A DNA stretch of 16,786 nt, from the NCBI GenBank assembly GCA_051881635.1, contig JBJEQG010000081.1:1-16786 (forward strand). Reading direction: 5' to 3'. Positions 5,558 through 14,217 of this stretch are shown here, in pieces. Under the pieces are notes generated by a model that had not been told where the DNA came from, searched no databases, and saw only the letters and a list, made by a program, of their open reading frames with translations. Position numbers and translations under genes: made by a program. Origin of the DNA: JBJEQG01 sp051881635 (GTDB taxonomy: Bacteria > Bacillota > Clostridia > Oscillospirales > Acutalibacteraceae). How positions within the stretch are numbered: the first letter of the stretch is position 1; every line of letters starts with the position of its first letter.

Positions 5558-8500
5558 ATGGTAAATGTCAAGACCGTCCGTCTCGGCAACACCGAACGAA
5601 AGAGCTTCTCGCACATTGACGAAGTGCTTGAAATGCCAAATCTTATCGAAATCCAAAAGGATTCCTATAAGTGGTTTCTTGAACAGGGTTTGAAAGAAGT
5701 TTTTGAAGATGTTTCAGGTATTACGGACTATTCAGGCAATCTTGTGCTTGACTTTGTCGATTACACACTTGAAACAGATAACCCAAATTACAGTGTCGCC
5801 GAGTGTAAGGAGAGAGATGCAACCTATGCCGCACCCCTGAAAGTCAAGGCTCGTCTGTATAACAGAGAAACCTCCGAGATTAAGGAGTCTACCGTTTATA
5901 TGGGAGATTTTCCGCTGATGACCGACAGCGGTACATTTGTTATCAATGGTGCTGAGCGTGTTGTTGTATCTCAGTTGGTTCGTTCTCCCGGTGTTTATTA
6001 TAAAATGGACTATGACAAAACGGGTAAACAGCTTTTCAGTGCAACAGTCATTCCAAACAGAGGTGCATGGCTGGAATATGAAAACGACATCAACGATGTT
6101 TTTTATGTAAGAATTGATAAGAACAGAAAAATTCCCGTAACAGTATTTATTCGTGCTTTGGGACTTGGTACAAACGATGAGATTATCGACTACTTTGGTC
6201 CGGACGACCGTATCCTTGCAACACTTGAAAAGGATACAACCGATTGTCAGGACGAGGCTTTGAAAGAGGTTTACCGTAAACTCAGACCGAGTGAACCGCC
6301 GACAGTCGAAAGTGCTCAGGCACACATTGATATGCTGTTTTTCGACCCGAGAAGATATGATATGTCCAGGGTTGGACGCTATAAATACAACAAGAAACTT
6401 GCTCTTTCCAACAGATTGGCGGGGCAGACTTTGACACGACCGATTGCAAGTGAATATACAGGTGAATTGCTTGCTGATGCGGGCGAATATATTGGTACTG
6501 ACAAGGCATTGGAAATTGAAAATGCAGGTGTCAGCGTTGCTTTTGTTGCCGGTGCGGACGGCAGAGAAGTAAAATTGATTTCCAACGGTATGGTTGATAT
6601 TTCATGCTATGTTGATTTTGACGCCAAAGCAGAATGTGAAATCAAAGAAAAAGTGCGTTTTAAAATTTTGAAAGAAATTCTTGACGAATGTGAAACAGAA
6701 GAAGAAATCAAGAAAGCAATTAAAAAACGCAAAGATGAGCTTGTTCCGAAACATATTATCATTGACGATATTTTCTCCACAATCAACTATATGAACAGCT
6801 TGGCTTGTGGTATCGGTACAACAGATGATATTGACCACCTTGGCAACAGACGAATTCGTTCCGTTGGTGAGTTGTTGCAAAATCAGTTCAGAATCGGCTT
6901 TTCCCGTTTGGAAAGAGTTATCCGTGAAAGAATGACTTTGCAGGCTCAGGAGTTGGAACATTTGCCGCCGAATGCCTTGATTAACATTCGTCCCGTTACA
7001 GCGGCAATCAAAGAATTCTTTGGTTCTTCTCCGTTGTCACAGTTCATGGACCAAAACAATCCGTTGTCGGAATTGACACACAAACGCCGTTTGTCTGCCC
7101 TTGGTCCGGGCGGTTTGTCAAGAGACCGTGCGGGATTTGAAGTTCGAGATGTACACTATACGCATTACGGTCGTATGTGTCCGATTGAAACGCCCGAAGG
7201 TCCTAACATCGGTTTGATTTCTTACCTGGCAACTTTCGCAAAAATCAACGAATACGGTTTGATTGAAGCACCGTTCCGCCGTGTGGATAAAGAAACGGGT
7301 ATTGTTACAAAAGAAGTTCGTTATATGACCGCCGATGAAGAAGATAACTACATTGTTGCTCAGGCAAACGAACCTTTGGACGAAGAAGGCCGTTTTGTTA
7401 ATGCGAAAATCGTCGGCAGACATAAGGACGAATTCGTTGAAGTTCCCCGTGAAAAAGCGGACTATATGGATGTTTCCCCGAGAATGGTTGTATCCGTTGC
7501 AACAGCTATGATTCCGTTCCTCGAAAACGATGACGCCAACCGTGCGTTGATGGGTTCTAACATGCAGAAACAGGCTGTACCGCTTTTGAAAACGGAAGCT
7601 CCGATTGTCGGCACAGGTATGGAATACAAAGCCGGTGTTGACTCAGGTGTCTGCATTTTGGCGGAAGAGGACGGCGAGGTTATTTCCGTCAGTGCCGATG
7701 AAATTAAGGTTAAATATGACTCAGACAGAATACAGACCTTTAAGGTTATTAAGTTCATGCGTTCCAACCAGGGCAACTGCTTTAACCAGATTCCGATTGT
7801 CGATGTCGGACAAAGGGTAAAGAAGGGCGAGGTTTTGGCAGACGGTCCGGCAACCAGCAACGGTGAAATCAGCTTGGGTAAGAATGCTTTAATCGGCTTT
7901 ATGACTTGGGAAGGTTATAACTATGAGGACGCCGTTCTTATCAGCGAAAAAATTGTTCGTGATGATGTTTATACATCTATCCATATTGAAGAATATGAAA
8001 CCGAAGCCAGAGATACAAAGCTCGGACCGGAGGAAATTACAAGAGATATTCCGAATGTCGGTGATGATTTGCTCAAAGACCTTGACGAGAGAGGCATTAT
8101 TCATATCGGTGCGGAAGTTCATGCCGGTGATATTCTTGTCGGCAAGGTAACACCGAAAGGCGAAACGGAATTGACCTCTGAGGAGCGTTTGCTCCGTGCT
8201 ATCTTTGGCGAGAAGTCCAGAGAAGTAAGAGATACCTCCTTGCGTGTACCGCATGGCGAATACGGTATTGTTGTTGATGTTAAGGTATTCTCCCGTGAAA
8301 ACAGCGATGACGAGTTGCAGCCCGGCGTTAATAAGGTTGTTCGCTGCTATATCGCCCAGAAGCGTAAGATTTCCGTTGGTGATAAAATGGCGGGTCGTCA
8401 TGGTAATAAGGGTGTTGTTTCCAGAATTTTGCCGGTTGAGGATATGCCTTTCCTCCCGGACGGCACACCGCTTGACATTGTATTGAACCCGTTGGGCGTA

Positions 8501-9277
8501 CCGTCCCGTATGAACATCGGACAGGTTCTTGAAGTTCATTTGGGTATGGCAGCAAAGACTTTGGGTTGGAAGATTATGACACCTGTTTTTGACGGTGCAC
8601 ATGAGCAGGATATTTTTGAATGTTTCCGTGAAGCCGGTATGAGTGAGGACGGTAAAATCCGTTTGAAAGACGGCCGTACGGGTGAGTTCTTTGATAACCC
8701 CGTTACCGTTGGTATTATGTACTACCTGAAACTTCACCACCTTGTTGATGATAAGATTCATGCCCGTTCCACAGGTCCGTACTCCCTTGTTACACAGCAG
8801 CCTTTGGGCGGTAAAGCTCAGTTTGGCGGTCAGCGTTTCGGTGAAATGGAAGTTTGGGCTTTGGAGGCTTATGGTGCAGCTTATACCTTGCAGGAAATTT
8901 TGACGGTAAAATCCGATGATGTTGTCGGCAGAGTTAAGACCTATGAGTCTATCGTTAAAGGTCAGAATATCCCGAAACCGGGAACACCTGAGTCCTTTAA
9001 GGTATTGATCAAGGAATTGCAGTCTTTGGCACTTGATGTTAAGGTATTGGACGCTAATGATCAGGAAATTGATTTGCGTCAGACTTATGATGATGATATG
9101 CCGAGCGACGGTCAGAATTTTGACGAAAAGAGCATTATGACGGACGAAGACGGTTATCAATACAAAGATGAAAACGGAGAAGACATCATTGATTCATCAG
9201 ACGATTATGACGATGAGGACAGCGATGAAGACTTCTACAAAAGCGAAATGATTGATTTAGACGGCGAAGACGAATGA
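5558..9277 (+). CDS. rpoB: RNA polymerase beta subunit
   Basis: This is the 1239-residue beta subunit, which with beta' forms the active-site cleft of RNA polymerase. The rifampicin region lies at about 489-518, with FMDQNNPLSELTHKRRLSAL; Asp498, His508 and Ser513 match the residues at E. coli 516, 526 and 531 whose change most often gives resistance, and all are wild type. Pro492 takes the place of Gln510. Other core motifs are MCPIETPEGPNIGLI, GYNYEDAVLISE, GDKMAGRHGNKG and the C-terminal clamp motif KAQFGGQRFGEMEVWALEA. The last 62 residues hold 29 Asp or Glu, an acidic tail like but more charged than in other Firmicutes. GGAG seven bases before the ATG is the ribosome-binding site. Upstream is rubredoxin, not the usual rplL; rpoC follows after 18 bases. 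Confidence 0.99.
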   Translation: MVNVKTVRLGNTERKSFSHIDEVLEMPNLIEIQKDSYKWFLEQGLKEVFEDVSGITDYSGNLVLDFVDYTLETDNPNYSVAECKERDATYAAPLKVKARLYNRETSEIKESTVYMGDFPLMTDSGTFVINGAERVVVSQLVRSPGVYYKMDYDKTGKQLFSATVIPNRGAWLEYENDINDVFYVRIDKNRKIPVTVFIRALGLGTNDEIIDYFGPDDRILATLEKDTTDCQDEALKEVYRKLRPSEPPTVESAQAHIDMLFFDPRRYDMSRVGRYKYNKKLALSNRLAGQTLTRPIASEYTGELLADAGEYIGTDKALEIENAGVSVAFVAGADGREVKLISNGMVDISCYVDFDAKAECEIKEKVRFKILKEILDECETEEEIKKAIKKRKDELVPKHIIIDDIFSTINYMNSLACGIGTTDDIDHLGNRRIRSVGELLQNQFRIGFSRLERVIRERMTLQAQELEHLPPNALINIRPVTAAIKEFFGSSPLSQFMDQNNPLSELTHKRRLSALGPGGLSRDRAGFEVRDVHYTHYGRMCPIETPEGPNIGLISYLATFAKINEYGLIEAPFRRVDKETGIVTKEVRYMTADEEDNYIVAQANEPLDEEGRFVNAKIVGRHKDEFVEVPREKADYMDVSPRMVVSVATAMIPFLENDDANRALMGSNMQKQAVPLLKTEAPIVGTGMEYKAGVDSGVCILAEEDGEVISVSADEIKVKYDSDRIQTFKVIKFMRSNQGNCFNQIPIVDVGQRVKKGEVLADGPATSNGEISLGKNALIGFMTWEGYNYEDAVLISEKIVRDDVYTSIHIEEYETEARDTKLGPEEITRDIPNVGDDLLKDLDERGIIHIGAEVHAGDILVGKVTPKGETELTSEERLLRAIFGEKSREVRDTSLRVPHGEYGIVVDVKVFSRENSDDELQPGVNKVVRCYIAQKRKISVGDKMAGRHGNKGVVSRILPVEDMPFLPDGTPLDIVLNPLGVPSRMNIGQVLEVHLGMAAKTLGWKIMTPVFDGAHEQDIFECFREAGMSEDGKIRLKDGRTGEFFDNPVTVGIMYYLKLHHLVDDKIHARSTGPYSLVTQQPLGGKAQFGGQRFGEMEVWALEAYGAAYTLQEILTVKSDDVVGRVKTYESIVKGQNIPKPGTPESFKVLIKELQSLALDVKVLDANDQEIDLRQTYDDDMPSDGQNFDEKSIMTDEDGYQYKDENGEDIIDSSDDYDDEDSDEDFYKSEMIDLDGEDE

Positions 9278-9295
9278 GTGAAAGGGGGACAATGA

Positions 9296-12200
9296 TTGAT
9301 GGATTTCAATGATTTTGAATCAATTAAAATCGGCTTGGCCTCACCTGATAAAATCCGTGAATGGTCATACGGCGAGGTTAAGAAACCCGAAACAATCAAC
9401 TATCGTACACTGAAACCCGAGCGTGACGGTTTGTACTGCGAGGCAATTTTCGGTCCTCAGAAAGACTGGGAGTGCCATTGTGGAAAATACAAAAAAATTC
9501 ACTTTAAGGGCCGTATATGCGAACGCTGCGGCGTTGAGGTTACACGCTCCAAGGTAAGAAGAGAGCGTATGGGACACATTGAGTTGGCTGCTCCTGTTTC
9601 TCATATTTGGTATTTTAAAGGGATTCCGTCCCGTATGGGTTTGATTTTGGATATTTCTCCCCGTGTGCTTGAAACAGTTTTGTACTTTGCAAAGTACATT
9701 GTAACAGATCCCGGTACAGTTCGGGAAATCGAGAAAAAACAGTGCCTGACGGAAAAAGAATATCGTGAGCTGAAAGAAAAGTATGAGGACGAGTTTGAGG
9801 CCATGATGGGTGCGGAGGCAATTCAAAAGCTTTTGGCGGAAATCGACCTTGACGAACTCTCAGCCGAACTGAAAGCCGAACTTGAAGGGGCTTCCGGTCA
9901 AAAAAGAGTGCGTTTGGTAAAGCGTTTGGAGGTTGTTGAGTCCTTCCGTCTTTCCAACAATCGTCCCGAATGGATGATTTTGAATGTTGTTCCTGTTATT
10001 CCGCCGGATTTGCGTCCGATGGTGCAGTTGGACGGCGGTCGTTTTGCGACTTCCGACCTGAACGACCTTTACCGCCGTGTTATCAACCGCAATAACCGTT
10101 TACAGCGTCTGTTGGACTTGAATGCTCCGGATATTATTATCCGTAACGAAAAGCGTATGCTTCAAGAGGCGGTTGATGCCCTGATTGATAACGGCAGACG
10201 GGGTCGTCCGGTTACAGGTCCGAACAATAGGGCTTTGAAGTCTTTGTCAGATATGCTGAAAGGTAAGCAGGGGCGTTTCCGTCAAAACCTTTTGGGTAAG
10301 CGTGTTGACTATTCAGGCCGTTCCGTTATCGTTGTCGGCCCTGAACTGAAAATGTATCAGTGCGGTTTGCCGAAAGAAATGGCTTTGGAGTTGTTCAAGC
10401 CGTTTGTTATGAAGATTTTGGTTGAGAGCGGTGCGTCCGTCAATATCAAAGCGGCAAGAAAAGCTGTTGAGAGAGCCCAACCTGAGGTTTGGGATGCTTT
10501 GGAAAAGGTTATCAAGGGACACCCTGTTCTGTTAAACCGTGCCCCGACATTGCACAGACTTGGTATTCAGGCATTTGAACCCGTATTGGTTGAGGGTAAG
10601 GCTTTAAAACTGCACCCGTTGGCTTGTACGGCATTTAACGCCGACTTTGACGGTGACCAGATGGCTGTCCATGTACCGTTGTCTGCTGAGGCACAGGCAG
10701 AGGCACGCTTCCTGATGTTGGCATCAAACAACCTTTTGAAACCGTCTGACGGCCGTCCTGTTACCGTTCCGACACAGGATATGGTTCTCGGTTCTTACTA
10801 TCTGACTTTGGATAAAGACGGAGAACCCGGTGAGGGTAAAGTGTTCCGTGATTTTAATGAGGCAATTATGGCGTATGACGCTAAGGTTGTTACACTTCAT
10901 TCCAAAATCAAGGTTCGCCGTGAAATGGAAATTGACGGTGTTATGCAGTCGGGAATTATTGAAACCACTGTCGGCAAGATTATTTTCAACAGACCGATTC
11001 CGCAGGATTTGGGTTATGTTGACCGTACAAAAGAAGAAAATAAATTCAAGCTGGAAATTGACTTCCTTGTAGGCAAAAAACAGCTTGGAAAAATTATTGA
11101 TAAATGTATCCAAAAGCATGGCACACAGACAACATCTGAGGTTTTGGACGCAATCAAGGCTCAGGGTTATAAATATTCCACACAGGGTGCAATTACGGTT
11201 GCCGTATGCGATGCCGAAATTCCGCCGCAAAAGAAAGATATTATCGCTGAGGCAGAGCGTGAAATCGACAAGGTTTCAAAGATGTACCAAAGAGGTTTCA
11301 TGTCCAACCAGGAGCGTTATGAGCAGGTTTTGAAAATCTGGGAGGGTGCAACAGACCGTGTTTCCGTTGCATTGAAGGATAACCTCGGACGCTACAACCC
11401 GATTTTCATGATGGCGGATTCCGGTGCCCGTGGTTCCATGAGCCAGATTCGTCAGCTTGCAGGTATGCGTGGATTGATTGCCAATACATCTGGTAAAACA
11501 ATCGAAATTCCGATTCGTGCCAACTACCGTGAAGGTTTGAACATTTTGGAGTACTTTATTTCCTCCCGTGGTGCTCGTAAGGGCTTGGCGGATACCGCTC
11601 TGAGAACAGCCGACTCCGGTTACCTGACCAGAAGATTGGTTGATGTATCTCAGGAAGTTATTATTCGTGAAGAAGACTGCGGAACAACAGACGGTATTGT
11701 TGTTTATGCAATCAAAGAAGGAAATGAGTCGATAGAGCCGTTGAGCGAAAGACTTGTTGGGCGTTACCTTTGCGAGGACTTTATAGACGACCAAACAGGC
11801 GAAGTTGTCGTATCCAAGGATAAGCTGATGGACGAGGACGATGCCGACAAGATTATTGCACATGGCGTACAGAAGATTAAGATTCGTTCGATTTTGGACT
11901 GCCGTGCAAGACATGGTGTCTGCAAGAAGTGCTACGGTTCTAACCTTGCAAACAGACAGCCTGTAACAATCGGTGAGGCTGTTGGTATTATTGCGGCACA
12001 GTCTATCGGCGAGCCGGGTACACAGTTGACAATGAGAACATTCCATACGGGCGGTGTTGCCGGCGGCGAAGATATTACACAGGGTCTGCCCCGTGTTGAA
12101 GAATTGTTCGAGGGACGCAAGCCGAAACATTTGGCGATTATCAGCGAAATTCCCGGCGTTGTACGCTTTGAGGAAATCAAGAAGAATCGTCATGCCGTTA

Positions 12201-12823
12201 TCTTTGACGAGGAAACGGGCGAAAAGAGAGAATATCTCATTCCGTTCGGTGCAAGAGTTAAGGTTGAAGAAGGACAGTTCATTGAGGCCGGCGACATGAT
12301 TACGGAAGGTTCCGTATATCCGCAAGATGTTTTGAATATCAAAGGTCCGGCGGCAGTTCAGGACTATTTGATTGAAGAAGTACAGAGAGCTTACCGTATG
12401 CAGGGCGTTGACATCAACGACAAGCATATAGAGGTTATTCTCCGTCAGATGCTCAAAAAAGTTCGCATTGATGATGCCGGTGATACAACACTTTTGCCCG
12501 GCTCTTTGGTTGACAAGAGCGAATTGTATGCCGCCAATGATGAGATTGAGGCACGAATCAAGAATGGTGAGGAAGGTCTTTCTATTGCAACATACACACC
12601 AACCCTGCTTGGTATTACAAAGGCCTCTTTGGCAACGGATTCGTTTATGTCTGCCGCTTCATTCCAGGAAACGACAAGAGTTTTGACTGATGCGGCAATT
12701 AAGGGCAAGACCGATAAGTTGATGGGCTTGAAAGAGAATGTTATTATTGGTAAACTTGTTCCCGCAGGTACAGGTATGAAGCGTTACAGCTATGTTGAAA
12801 TTGAAGAAAACGAAAACGCATAA
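9296..12823 (+). CDS. rpoC: RNA polymerase beta' subunit
   Basis: The 1175-residue beta' subunit carries the catalytic magnesium motif NADFDGDQMAVH, with Asp450, Asp452 and Asp454. The N-terminal zinc ribbon is CHC at 60-62 with Cys75 and Cys78. The second zinc site is Cys795, Cys869, Cys876 and Cys879. LLGKRVDYSGRSVIVVGP, LNRAPTLHRLGIQAFEP and GIIAAQSIGEPGTQLTMRTF are further core motifs. The length is usual for Firmicutes, with no large insert. I took the TTG at 9296 because it is seven bases after GGGGG (9284-9288) and aligns with the first residue of Bacillus RpoC as I recall it; the ATG at 9299 would shorten the protein by one residue and is equally compatible. It is cotranscribed with rpoB and followed by a strong terminator. 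Confidence 0.99.
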   Translation: MMDFNDFESIKIGLASPDKIREWSYGEVKKPETINYRTLKPERDGLYCEAIFGPQKDWECHCGKYKKIHFKGRICERCGVEVTRSKVRRERMGHIELAAPVSHIWYFKGIPSRMGLILDISPRVLETVLYFAKYIVTDPGTVREIEKKQCLTEKEYRELKEKYEDEFEAMMGAEAIQKLLAEIDLDELSAELKAELEGASGQKRVRLVKRLEVVESFRLSNNRPEWMILNVVPVIPPDLRPMVQLDGGRFATSDLNDLYRRVINRNNRLQRLLDLNAPDIIIRNEKRMLQEAVDALIDNGRRGRPVTGPNNRALKSLSDMLKGKQGRFRQNLLGKRVDYSGRSVIVVGPELKMYQCGLPKEMALELFKPFVMKILVESGASVNIKAARKAVERAQPEVWDALEKVIKGHPVLLNRAPTLHRLGIQAFEPVLVEGKALKLHPLACTAFNADFDGDQMAVHVPLSAEAQAEARFLMLASNNLLKPSDGRPVTVPTQDMVLGSYYLTLDKDGEPGEGKVFRDFNEAIMAYDAKVVTLHSKIKVRREMEIDGVMQSGIIETTVGKIIFNRPIPQDLGYVDRTKEENKFKLEIDFLVGKKQLGKIIDKCIQKHGTQTTSEVLDAIKAQGYKYSTQGAITVAVCDAEIPPQKKDIIAEAEREIDKVSKMYQRGFMSNQERYEQVLKIWEGATDRVSVALKDNLGRYNPIFMMADSGARGSMSQIRQLAGMRGLIANTSGKTIEIPIRANYREGLNILEYFISSRGARKGLADTALRTADSGYLTRRLVDVSQEVIIREEDCGTTDGIVVYAIKEGNESIEPLSERLVGRYLCEDFIDDQTGEVVVSKDKLMDEDDADKIIAHGVQKIKIRSILDCRARHGVCKKCYGSNLANRQPVTIGEAVGIIAAQSIGEPGTQLTMRTFHTGGVAGGEDITQGLPRVEELFEGRKPKHLAIISEIPGVVRFEEIKKNRHAVIFDEETGEKREYLIPFGARVKVEEGQFIEAGDMITEGSVYPQDVLNIKGPAAVQDYLIEEVQRAYRMQGVDINDKHIEVILRQMLKKVRIDDAGDTTLLPGSLVDKSELYAANDEIEARIKNGEEGLSIATYTPTLLGITKASLATDSFMSAASFQETTRVLTDAAIKGKTDKLMGLKENVIIGKLVPAGTGMKRYSYVEIEENENA

Positions 12824-12842
12824 ATAATGTTTTCGTTTTAGG

Positions 12843-12880
12843 CAAAGGGCAGTTTATCAACTGCCCTTTGTTGTTTTTTT
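12843..12880 (+). terminator. Intrinsic terminator of rpoB-rpoC
   Basis: CAAAGGGCAGTT (12843-12854) and AACTGCCCTTTG (12859-12870) pair perfectly over 12 bp with a TATC loop, followed by TTGTTTTTTT. It separates the polymerase operon from the rpsL operon. Confidence 0.96.
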
Positions 12881-12910
12881 GATGTTCATAAAACTTCAAA
12901 AAGAAAAAAC

Positions 12911-12940
12911 TTGACAAGATTATATGGGTTATGATATAAT
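12911..12940 (+). promoter_or_regulatory. Predicted rpsL-rpsG-fusA promoter
   Basis: Perfect TTGACA (12911-12916) and perfect TATAAT (12935-12940) are 18 bases apart, as expected of a very active housekeeping promoter. Transcription from about 12947 gives a leader of nearly 170 bases before rpsL. Confidence 0.9.
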
Positions 12941-12946
12941 AAAAAA

Positions 12947-13079
12947 CTGCGGGATAGTATTAAATATCCCAGTGTATTGTTGGTAATTCTCAATAAAAAC
13001 AAAAAAACTTGTTCTGAATTTTGTGTATTACCGACAAATGTATATTTGCCGTTATTTGGGCAATAATTCTTTTGCCCGA
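12947..13079 (+). promoter_or_regulatory. rpsL leader with two hairpins
   Basis: The leader opens with GGGATA (12951-12956) pairing with TATCCC (12965-12970) right at the predicted 5' end of the RNA, which may protect the message. A second hairpin pairs TTGGGCAA (13056-13063) with TTGCCCGA (13072-13079) around eight bases, 19 bases before the ribosome-binding site. A short T-run sits eight bases after this second stem, too far for a standard terminator. No open reading frame of note lies between rpoC and rpsL, so the L7Ae-like gene often found there is absent. Confidence 0.45.
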
Positions 13080-13114
13080 TTAACATAAATTTTTAAGCAA
13101 GGAGGTGCAGTAGA

Positions 13115-13537
13115 TTGCCAACCTTTAACCAACTCGTTCGTAAGGGCAGAGAAGTTACGGAAAAGAAAGCAAAGGCTCCGGCGTTGCTCAAAGGATTGAA
13201 CTCCTTAAAGCATACATCTATCAACCAGAACTCCCCTCAAAAGAGAGGCGTATGTACTGCTGTCAAAACAGCAACTCCTAAAAAGCCTAACTCAGCTATC
13301 AGAAAGATTGCCAGAGTAAGACTTTCCAACGGTATCGAGGTTACATCTTATATCCCCGGCGTTGGTCATAACCTTCAGGAGCACAGCGTTGTTCTGATCC
13401 GTGGCGGCCGTGTTAAGGACTTGCCTGGTGTTCGTTACCATATTATTCGTGGTACACTTGATGCACAAGGTGTTGCTAAGCGTATGCAGGCCCGTTCCAA
13501 GTACGGTGCTAAGCGTCCGAAGGCCGGTAAGAAGTAA
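13115..13537 (+). CDS. rpsL: 30S ribosomal protein S12
   Basis: S12 sits at the decoding centre of the small subunit and controls accuracy. The 140-residue protein is the longer Gram-positive form, with about 13 extra residues near 18-45 compared with E. coli. TPKKPNSAIRK (54-64) has the two lysines linked to streptomycin resistance in wild-type form. GRVKDLPGVRYH, whose Asp is methylthiolated in some bacteria, and the C-terminal QARSKYGAKRPK are conserved. Translation begins at TTG, since GGAGG (13101-13105) lies nine bases before it and the protein then starts MPTFNQLVRKG as in relatives. It is the first gene of the operon and is followed by an unusually long, foldable spacer before rpsG. 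Confidence 0.98.
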   Translation: MPTFNQLVRKGREVTEKKAKAPALLKGLNSLKHTSINQNSPQKRGVCTAVKTATPKKPNSAIRKIARVRLSNGIEVTSYIPGVGHNLQEHSVVLIRGGRVKDLPGVRYHIIRGTLDAQGVAKRMQARSKYGAKRPKAGKK

Positions 13538-13673
13538 TCCCTAATTGCGGATTACAAATGTTCTCTAAGGATAAATGTTTTTGATGATTGATGCAATACA
13601 GAGATGTATTTTTAATATATAGCCTCTGTATGGCCGACGGAAGACAAATCCTTTCGAGTACCTGAGAATTCAT
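13534..13673 (+). promoter_or_regulatory. Candidate structured RNA in the rpsL-rpsG spacer
   Basis: First, GTAATCC (13534-13540), which includes the rpsL stop, pairs with GGATTAC (13549-13555). Then a layered stem follows: 13561-13565 with 13664-13668 (TTCTC/GAGAA), 13567-13572 with 13648-13653 (AAGGAT/ATCCTT), 13576-13581 with 13641-13646 (TGTTTT/AAGACA, one G-U) and 13596-13603 with 13624-13631 (ATACAGAG/CTCTGTAT), capped by a 20-base loop. An outer ATG/CAT pair can be added with a two-base bulge. It ends eight bases before the rpsG ribosome-binding site. In E. coli the same spacer is where S7 represses its own operon; I infer, but cannot show, a similar role here. Confidence 0.5.
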
Positions 13674-13696
13674 TTTTTGTGAAGGAGGGAAGTAAA

Positions 13697-14167
13697 GTGC
13701 CAAGAAGAGGTCAAATCGCAAAACGCGATGTTTTGCCAGATCCGATTTACAATTCAAAGCTCGTTACACGCTTGATCAACAACATCATGTATGACGGAAA
13801 GAAGGGTGTTTCCCAGAAAATCGTTTACGGTGCGTTCGACATCATTCGTGAAAAGACAGGCAAAGATCCGCTCGAAGTTTTTGAAGCGGCTATGGAAAAT
13901 GTAATGCCTACTCTCGAAGTAAAGGCTCGCCGTGTAGGCGGCTCTACTTATCAGGTTCCTATGGAGGTTCGTGAGGAGAGAAGACAAACACTCGGTCTTC
14001 GCTGGATTTCTAAGTATTCCAGAGAGAGAAGCGAGAAAACAATGAGAGAAAGACTTGCCGGTGAAATTCTTGACGCTGTCAATAAAACTGGCGGTGCTGC
14101 TAAGAAGTGTGACGATACACACAAAATGGCAGAAGCCAATAAGGCGTTTGCTCATTACAGATGGTAA
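13697..14167 (+). CDS. rpsG: 30S ribosomal protein S7
   Basis: S7 starts assembly of the 3' domain of 16S rRNA and lies at the tRNA exit site. The 156-residue length is the family standard, with MPRRGQIAKRDVLPDPIY at the start, FINNIM-like helix LVTRLINNIMYDGKK, RRVGGSTYQVPMEVREERR (about 77-95, the RNA-binding beta hairpin) and the closing HKMAEANKAFAHYRW. The start is the GTG at 13697, eight bases after AAGGAGG (13682-13688). A GTG at 13679 in the same frame would place the ribosome-binding site inside the gene and adds residues foreign to S7, so it is rejected. S7 is the translational repressor of the str operon in E. coli, which gives interest to the structured spacer before it. Confidence 0.98.
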   Translation: MPRRGQIAKRDVLPDPIYNSKLVTRLINNIMYDGKKGVSQKIVYGAFDIIREKTGKDPLEVFEAAMENVMPTLEVKARRVGGSTYQVPMEVREERRQTLGLRWISKYSRERSEKTMRERLAGEILDAVNKTGGAAKKCDDTHKMAEANKAFAHYRW

Positions 14168-14217
14168 TAAACGCTGCATGACAGCAGGACAAAATATCAT
14201 CACTGTCCCGAAGAAAT

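Noticed and set aside
7889..9160. Antisense open frame of 423 codons inside rpoB
   Set aside because: It lies wholly opposite a conserved gene, its product is low-complexity Asn/Thr/Phe/Ile-rich sequence, and it has no recognisable domain. It is a shadow of rpoB codon usage.
11276..12427. Antisense open frame of 383 codons inside rpoC
   Set aside because: Same reasons: it mirrors rpoC codons, is Cys/Asn-rich and has no family resemblance.
13064..13092. Terminator-type attenuator before rpsL
   Set aside because: The T-run begins eight bases after the stem, which is too far for a standard intrinsic terminator. The hairpin is kept only as a leader structure.
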